In this document: piece after piece, positions 7,587 through 12,668 of the stretch
How the letters are laid out: every line of letters begins with the position of its first letter
How positions within the stretch are numbered: position 1 is the first letter of the stretch
Assembly (NCBI GenBank): GCA_033297205.1
Contig: MU859502.1
Span: forward strand, 1 to 12,668
Length of the DNA stretch: 12,668 nucleotides
DNA from: Pseudoneurospora amorphoporcata
Lineage: Eukaryota > Ascomycota > Sordariomycetes > Sordariales > Sordariaceae
Direction of reading: 5' to 3'
Notes under the pieces: model-generated
What the model was told of the DNA's origin: nothing
What the model saw: only the letters and a program-made list of their open reading frames with translations
The model's database searches: none
Program-made: the position numbers and the translations under genes

Positions 7587-9239
7587 ATGGGTCGTGTAAA
7601 GTACGTCAAGGAGCGCATCGGTCAGGAGATTACCGACTGGAGCCAGCTCACCCACCGGCGCCAGCGTCACGAAGAGCGCTACAGGGTCAAGGAGCTCGAG
7701 CGTCAACAGGAGCTGGAGCGTCGTAGAGAGGCTGGCGAGATCCCACAGGCCGACCCCATTCCCGCCAACACTCCAGCCACCATTCCGACCGGCGCCCCCG
7801 CCAGACCTGCTTCGAGAGCAGCCCCGAGAGCCACCACCGCGCCCATAACCAGGAGGATCACTAGGGCTACCGCGCGAGCTGTTTCCACCGCTTCGACCCC
7901 CGACACCACCACCACAACCATGATCACGGACACTGCGAGGTTCGTCACTCCAGCATCTGCTCCGGCCATTGCTCCGGGCAGTGCTCCAGCTCCTGTTTTA
8001 CCCGCTGTTTTGCCTACCGTGATCAACATGACCGTTGAAGAAGAGGAGCATGACGATATGGGATTGTTGGACCCGGCACTCTTTGAGCCTTTCATCAATG
8101 AGATTGTTCCACAGCAAGTTCCGGCGCCCATGACTGCAGAGAAAAACCAGAAGGCCGTGGAGCCTGTTACTCGACAACCCAGTGCGCGTATCTCGCAGCC
8201 TGCCAACTTTCAAGCCGCCAGTATCCCGGCCAATTCCCAAACTATGGCCACAGCTACCGGCGCTCCGGCATATGGCTCGTCAGTCGCTCCGGTATACGGT
8301 TTATCAGCCGCTCCGGTATATTTTCCAGTAACTGCTCCGTCGTACGCTCCGGCAAGCCCTCTGAAACACGATCGGGTCACTGGCCAGGCATACGCCCCGG
8401 CCAATCTTCCAGCAAACCTTGCCGTCGTCTATACTACCGCCAAGGTTCCGGCTTATGTTCAGGTATATGCTCCGGTCACCACTCCGGCCTCTGCCCTAGT
8501 GACAGCTTCAGCATTTCCTCCGGCTACCGCTCCGGCCTACGATTCGACATACACTCCGGCATACGCTCCGGCATACGCTCCATCATCTGCTCCAGGATCT
8601 ATTGCGTCCTCTGCTCCGGTAACGGCTTCAGCATCTACTGCAGTAACCACACCGGTGTCTGCTCCGGTCACCACCCTGGTTACTGGTAGAGCCACGGAAA
8701 CTGAAGGCGTGGAGGAGGCAGTCCCGAAGGTATCAGAGCCTGTTACCGGCGGAAACGTTCCAGAGCGAGCCTCTGTGCGCAGCGCCGCCCAGGAAAGCCA
8801 GAAGATTACGAAGCCGACTGCTGGGCAACCCGGAGCACGTGTGCAGGCCGCACTTCAATTGGTCCCTGTTGCAGATTGGTGAGTTCCTATTTCTTCAGAT
8901 GTTTTTCCTACTCCAATCATGTTGAGTTACCCCAGACACACGGACGGACTCCAACTAACTTCTCTCGTCACAGTCGACCGCATGTTCGCTGTGGGTTTGG
9001 AGTGGCTTCAGTCACCGACCCCCGAGATGATATCGGCGGAGGCTCGCGCGTTCGTAGCTAGAGCCCACGAGAATGAGACGGAACAAGCCGTGAAGAAGGC
9101 GGCGCTCACGCTGAGCAATGATATCGTAGACCGGATCAATGAGCTTCACCGGCAGAATCCCGCTGACCGCATTGGCCTGGCGTCGGAGGTCTTGAAGCTT
9201 AAGCTGCAGCAAGTCTTTCTCAAGGAGCTGGTCAATTAA
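7587..9239 (+). CDS. Gene E: long repeat-rich family member with a helical C-terminal domain
   Basis: Exon 1 (7587-8878) encodes 430 residues and exon 2 (8974-9239) 88 residues ending KELVN and TAA. The intron has GTGAGT, CTAAC and CACAG. Residues 1-50 are strongly charged with a coiled-coil-like stretch (24-48). A long Ala/Pro/Thr-rich disordered part follows, with an acidic patch near 150-160 (VEEEEHDDMGLLDP) and tandem APVY/APAY-type repeats at about 226-362. Exon 1 ends LQLVPVAD just before the donor, matching the exon 2 end of the other genes, so intron 1 seems absent here. Exon 2 begins VDRMFAVGLEWLQSPTPEMI and looks helical. The donor is phase 2 but exon 2 needs phase 1; spliced literally, translation would stop at TAG 9059-9061. 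Codons near the junction suggest a two-base loss or a one-base gain at GATTGG. Function unknown. Confidence 0.72.
8262..8676 (+). repeat. Degenerate tandem repeat encoding AP-[VAS]-Y / TAP units
   Basis: Within exon 1 of gene E, units around GCTCCGGCATACGCTCCG recur many times, clearest at 8262-8350 and 8550-8620. Encoded peptides such as APVYGLSAAPVYFPVTAPSY show a period that varies from 4 to about 8 residues. Such arrays are prone to length change by slippage and usually form flexible, extended protein. A separate, more distant internal duplication is suggested by QKAVEPVTRQPSARI (near residue 194) and QKITKPTAGQPGARV (near residue 406). Confidence 0.7.
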
Positions 9240-10247
9240 GTCTCGCCATTGTAAGCTTTTCCCGGCTGCTGTCCATCCTCGTCTATATTCCGAAGAGCTG
9301 TGCTGATACTATTCAACCTCTACAGAAACTCTTGATGCCGAGCCTAGCTAATTTCGTTACCTTTGTACGATATACGTGAATAACATGTAGAACTACTGTC
9401 ACCTTTTGCTTTACCATACCCCTGAATATGTACATAATGTGGCTTGTGAAACGGATCGCCTGCGTCTTACGAAGAATTCATTTGGTCCGCACCAGAAGGC
9501 ACAACATCATGAGACGGAAATTTTGAACTCACTACATTATCCCTCGTTGGTGGCTTGGGTTTTGCTCATTGCCTAGGTATGTCCTCGTCCTTTCCCTTGA
9601 CGCCGTCAGGAGTCACTTCTATCTGGAAATCGGATTGGCGACCTCTCCTTGGCATGGATACCTCTGCCTATTGAACGGTCACATTCATGGTCATCATTGG
9701 GAACATAGTACGTTACTTACCTAGGTATGTAAGCACCATATCACTACACGATACAGCCGGCTAACCAGGTGTCATTAGACTTCTTCTCCTACTACGCGTA
9801 TCGTTCCATCACTCCTCCTCTCTCATGCCTCGTACAGCTGTCATCTAGTATTTCATATAATAGGCACGATCAAACCATTTATACCTCGTCCTTCATAACA
9901 TATCAACTATCCATCCCATCTCATGCTATCAGGTTCAGTCTGATGTCTCCAGGTTGTCGGCGCAAAATAGCACGAAGTTTGTTCGGGATTTCCTTGGTCC
10001 TTACATCTTCCTTCCATACATGTTCCCCTGATTGAAGCCCCGGCACTCCTACTTCCTTCAAGCTCGCCCCCCCTCCGGCGATCAGCCCGCTGCTCAACCC
10101 TTTTGGGGGTTACGGTGTGCCTCGCGTCCCGGACGACCTGTCCCATTTTTAGGCCAGCACCATGTATTTCTAGTTGAAAGACATGGCAGATGCCTTCCAA
10201 AATACCTTACCGCTAGGGATAATAGAAAGGCCCGCAATGCCGGTTGC
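9240..10247. other. Gene-poor stretch between genes E and C
   Basis: E ends at its left edge and C, on the opposite strand, ends at its right edge, so this holds the 3' ends of two converging genes. Open frames of about 90-100 codons at 9769-10035 (+) and 10200-9907 (-) have no splice signals or recognisable product. The 11-base word CCTAGGTATGT occurs at 9572-9582 and again at 9720-9730; the second copy lies in a near-palindrome, CTTACCTAGGTATGTAAG. A run of seven C is at about 10068-10074. Confidence 0.45.
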
Positions 10248-11202
10248 TCACGAATGCTGGGGAGAGAGTCTGGCGGAAATTTCATCATCCTCGTTGGCTC
10301 CCTTTGAAAGCCGGATTCGCTTACTCTTGCGGGTGCCCTCTCGAAGTTCTCGCACACGCTTTGGAGCGGGCTTTGTGGTCTCGGGTTTCTCGGTGACGGG
10401 TTTTGCTGTGGTGGGCTTTGCGGTAACTAGAGGCGGAAAAGAAGATTCAGCAAGACTATACAAGTGAGATACGACGCCTTTGAGGCGGCCCTGGCACCAT
10501 GTGCTTGAGAGAATAGGGGATGGACAGGAAACATACCGAGCTTCTAAGGGTCCAGAAAGATATCAATCATGGCCTTGATGAAAGTGAGCTGCTTCCTGAG
10601 GAACTCATACTGATGGCCAACAGGGATCTCCCGTTACCAGAACTGCTCATAATCGTACAGGCCAAGTGGTTCAGGACAACCTCAGCCGCATCGTGGTACT
10701 CTGCCATGGCATCGGCCTTGCGTGCTGATATCACGAAAATTTCCGCGTGGGCAACCAGCTCTTTGTTCGTGGGGGGACAGCCGTGATGGTACAAGTCCTG
10801 GACTGTTGTATGCGGTGGAGGGTTAGCAATCGAAGATTCAAGGTGCCGCAGGGCAGAGAAGAATGGTTGGAAGTCAACGTGGACGACTTACTAATTTCGC
10901 CAACAGGAATCTTCCAGGCCGCATGCACGGGTGTGCCAGGAACAGGCGGGGGAATGGCAACTAGAGACATCGGCATCAGTCTATGAGCACCATCAACGAC
11001 ACTTGGATGCTCGCTTACCTTCTGTTGGCTTGAAAGCCTCCAAATCTGCTTCGTGTGCCACTGGCTCAGGAAGGAGGAGCCAGCTCTCGTCTTCGGCGAC
11101 CTTAGACTGTCGACCCTTCTTCGTCTGCTGGCGCTTCCCCGCGGCCGAAGAGTGCGTCGTCCAGTGCGGAGGGGGTTTGGTAGACATCTTGATGCGGACC
11201 AT
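10248..11202 (-). pseudogene. Gene C: family member with a frameshift and two in-frame stops
   Basis: Exons on the minus strand are 11202-11019, 10960-10892, 10802-10537 and a last exon ending TGA at 10248, starting near 10428 after a CTCTAG acceptor. Exon 1 (61 residues) has ES-W-LLLPEPV at 39-48, shared with gene D. Exon 2 is 69 nt and ends WKIPVGEI. Exon 3 starts IQDLYHHGCPPTNKELVA and runs helical to EVVLNHL. There the coherent frame shifts by one and continues LYDYEQFW, TAA, REIPVGHQYEFLRKQLTF, TAG, and KLG. Exon 3 is 266 nt, one short of a multiple of three, which agrees with a single-base loss. The last exon encodes a basic tail with KPxT repeats (TAKPTTAKPVTEKPETTKP) and KSKRIRL. Both stops could come from Gln codons by C-to-T in CpA. 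Most likely a recent pseudogene. Confidence 0.72.
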
Positions 11203-11731
11203 GGTTGCGCTCTTGTTGGACTGGAGCCGGTGATGGTTTCTTGGTGTTCAGGGTGAGAAGAAATGTTGGGTGAGCAGGTAGGCTATTTCTGGTGGATGGT
11301 GTTGAGGTGTGAGAAAGTGGAAGAACGTGGTGAGTAGACGGTGTCTTATATACTCAACAAGTGACATGTAACTGTGGGTGTCAACCTGGAGAGAACCTGA
11401 GACGATGAATGGTTACAAGCAGGTTGTTCACACTTCGCGGTCGCCAAACAGGAAGGGTGTTCACGGGATATTGAACCATGATGGTGCGAAAAGCCGTCCA
11501 TACTCATTGACTCTGGTGTAATTCACCGAACACCTCATATAGAACCTTGACGACTCACTCCTTACCCTTCCTCCCGCCTTTTCAGGTTCGCTTACCTTAT
11601 TTATCCCGCCGCTCGCGGTCGCAACACCACGATCGGTACCCTCACTTCTCGACAACACCTCTGAGATACCTCGATCCCCCAGCACCCGACTCAAACATAA
11701 CACATCACCAACACAACTTCTAATTTTCACT
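11203..11731. promoter_or_regulatory. Bidirectional promoter region between genes C and D
   Basis: The start codons of C (-) and D (+) are 529 bp apart. For C, a minus-strand TATATAAG lies at about 11346-11354, about 145 bp before its ATG, followed by a pyrimidine-rich leader. For D, TTATTTAT at 11597-11604 lies about 130 bp before its ATG, also followed by a C- and A-rich leader. Both starts have A at -3 or a near match. The near-symmetry suggests the two genes and their promoters arose by inverted duplication. Confidence 0.5.
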
Positions 11732-12653
11732 ATGGCGCGCACCGATTCCACAACACCGAGCGTCGCGGCTGCGAAGGCGCAGAGCCAGAAGCCCGAAGAA
11801 GTAGTGGCCGATGACGCGAAGGTCGCCGTCGACGTAGAGTCGGGGCTCCTCCTTCCGGAGCCGGTTTCAGCAACGATCGCTAAACCGGCCGACAAAGACA
11901 CCCCGAACTTCGTCGCTGGAGGAAAGACTGCCGTTAAGGCGAAGAGTGAGTATCTACCTGGCCTCCTCCCGTCTTACGTGTTCCACAGCTTCACCCATAC
12001 CTGTACTGACCGGCCCCAGAAATCATCCTTCACCTTCCCTCCATACGCGTCCGCAGCATGATGTCGAGAGTTCCTGTCGACATCATCGGTAAGTCCAGGT
12101 TCTTGTTTTCATGTACCGCGCGCCGAGCGGGCTTCTTGTCGTTCACCAGGTCTAACAAACACATTACCTAGTACAAAATATAGTCGACGCCAGGCGCGGA
12201 AAAGCACCTACCTCGGATCAGATCTTCGCCCAAGCGGTCAGTTAGTTTAGACATGCCTACCGTTTTGGTAAGCGAGTCAGAGCAATTTGGAACGCGACCA
12301 TCGAGATCCTCGAGCATCTGGACGACGTTATTAAAGGAAAGCTAGGGTACTCACACAATGCTCCACGTGGAAAAGCTTACGAGCGCTTGGAACTCCAGCG
12401 CAGGTTTTTGCGCGCTCTCCGCAAAGTCCAGTGTGATATGATCACCTCCCAGAGTACGTATAGGTATTCTATACAGATTCTCTGGAGCGTACCTTCGAGC
12501 TAACTTGTTAACTTTTAAGAGGTCTTCGATACGATATTCCCCTGGCACAAGCTCCGCTCGTCCATTCGCTCGTTCTTGTGCCCAGCCGGCTCATGGTCTC
12601 CAGCCGTGCCTGCCGGGCTGGGCCCACTTCTTCCCAGCACCACGCTTAGCTAG
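11732..12653 (+). pseudogene. Gene D: family member intact except for one in-frame TAG
   Basis: Exons are 11732-11945, 12020-12088, 12172-12453 and 12520-12653, with GTGAGT, GTAAGT and GTACGT donors, CTAAC branch sites in introns 2 and 3, and every junction phase 1. Exon 1 (71 residues) is disordered, with ES-G-LLLPEPV at 36-45. Exon 2 is 69 nt and ends SRVPVDII. Exon 3 starts VQNIVDARRGKAPTSDQIF and carries GKAYERLELQRRFLRALR, matching gene B. Exon 4 begins KVFDTIFPWHKLRSS and ends at TAG 12651-12653. A TAG at 12243-12245 interrupts exon 3 after AQAVS, but the same frame continues coherently with FRHAYRFGKR for the rest of the domain. CAG to TAG (CpA to TpA) would explain it. Without it the protein would be 232 residues. 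A 93-residue truncated product cannot be excluded, nor readthrough. Confidence 0.75.
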
Positions 12654-12668
12654 CTTTTCCCCGCGATC

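Noticed and set aside
7703..8206. 167-codon minus-strand open frame rich in Ala/Gly/Val
   Set aside because: It is the antisense shadow of the Ala/Pro/Thr-rich exon 1 of gene E, where such codon use suppresses stops on the other strand.
9907..10200. Minus-strand open frame reading QVVRDARHTVTPKRVEQRADRR
   Set aside because: Brief resemblance to the C-terminal part of histone H4 did not hold up; no further histone residues align.
11461..11901. 146-codon minus-strand open frame
   Set aside because: It overlaps the promoter and first exon of gene D in antisense, has no splice support, and its composition mirrors the GC-rich coding strand of D.

Overview
The window looks like nuclear DNA of a filamentous ascomycete (Pezizomycotina). 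The main evidence is a set of short spliceosomal introns of about 50-140 nt. They have GTGAGT/GTAAGT/GTATGT donors, CTAAC or CTGAC branch sites roughly 8-20 nt before the acceptor, and C/TAG acceptors. Leaders are pyrimidine-rich, and a degenerate Ty3/gypsy element carries transition-biased decay. I see no rRNA, tRNA, CRISPR or prokaryotic-style operon.

Layout. Bases 1-1467 are the remains of a Ty3/gypsy LTR retrotransposon: a 5' LTR cut by the window edge, about 950 bp of internal sequence with a pol fragment broken by stops, and a 302-bp 3' LTR. Bases 1468-2015 hold only a hairpin and a T-rich tract. From about 2016 to 12653 the window is dominated by what I read as one unnamed family of small paralogous genes, labelled here G (-, 2746-2016, tentative), A (-, 3830-3056), B (+, 4743-5675), E (+, 7587-9239), C (-, 11202-10248) and D (+, 11732-12653). 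A and B diverge from one intergenic region, and C and D from another. A weak unrelated open frame lies at 6485-7071. The stretches 5676-6484 and 9240-10247 appear gene-poor.

The family. Members share a plan rather than obvious sequence identity. Each has a disordered N-terminal exon and a short exon ending in a motif close to [VI]-P-V-x-[DE]-I; that short exon is exactly 69 nt in B, C and D. A predicted helical exon of about 75-95 codons follows, beginning [VI]-[QED]-x-[MLI] and with P-T near residue 12. A and B then have a short C-terminal exon of about 20 codons, D a longer one of about 44, and C a basic tail. Where they can be placed, all introns are phase 1. C and D also share the N-terminal motif ES-x-LLLPEPV. 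I recognise no named family and propose no function. No member shows a clear signal peptide or membrane segment.

The striking point is that each of the five clear members has at least one reading-frame defect as sequenced. A lacks one base in exon 2 (68 instead of 69 nt). The exon 1 of B and the exon 1/exon 2 junction of E are out of phase by one. C has a one-base loss plus in-frame TAA and TAG. D has one in-frame TAG. Either the cluster is decaying (three stops fit Gln-codon C-to-T changes in CpA) or the assembly has indel errors; the stops are harder to explain as sequencing error.
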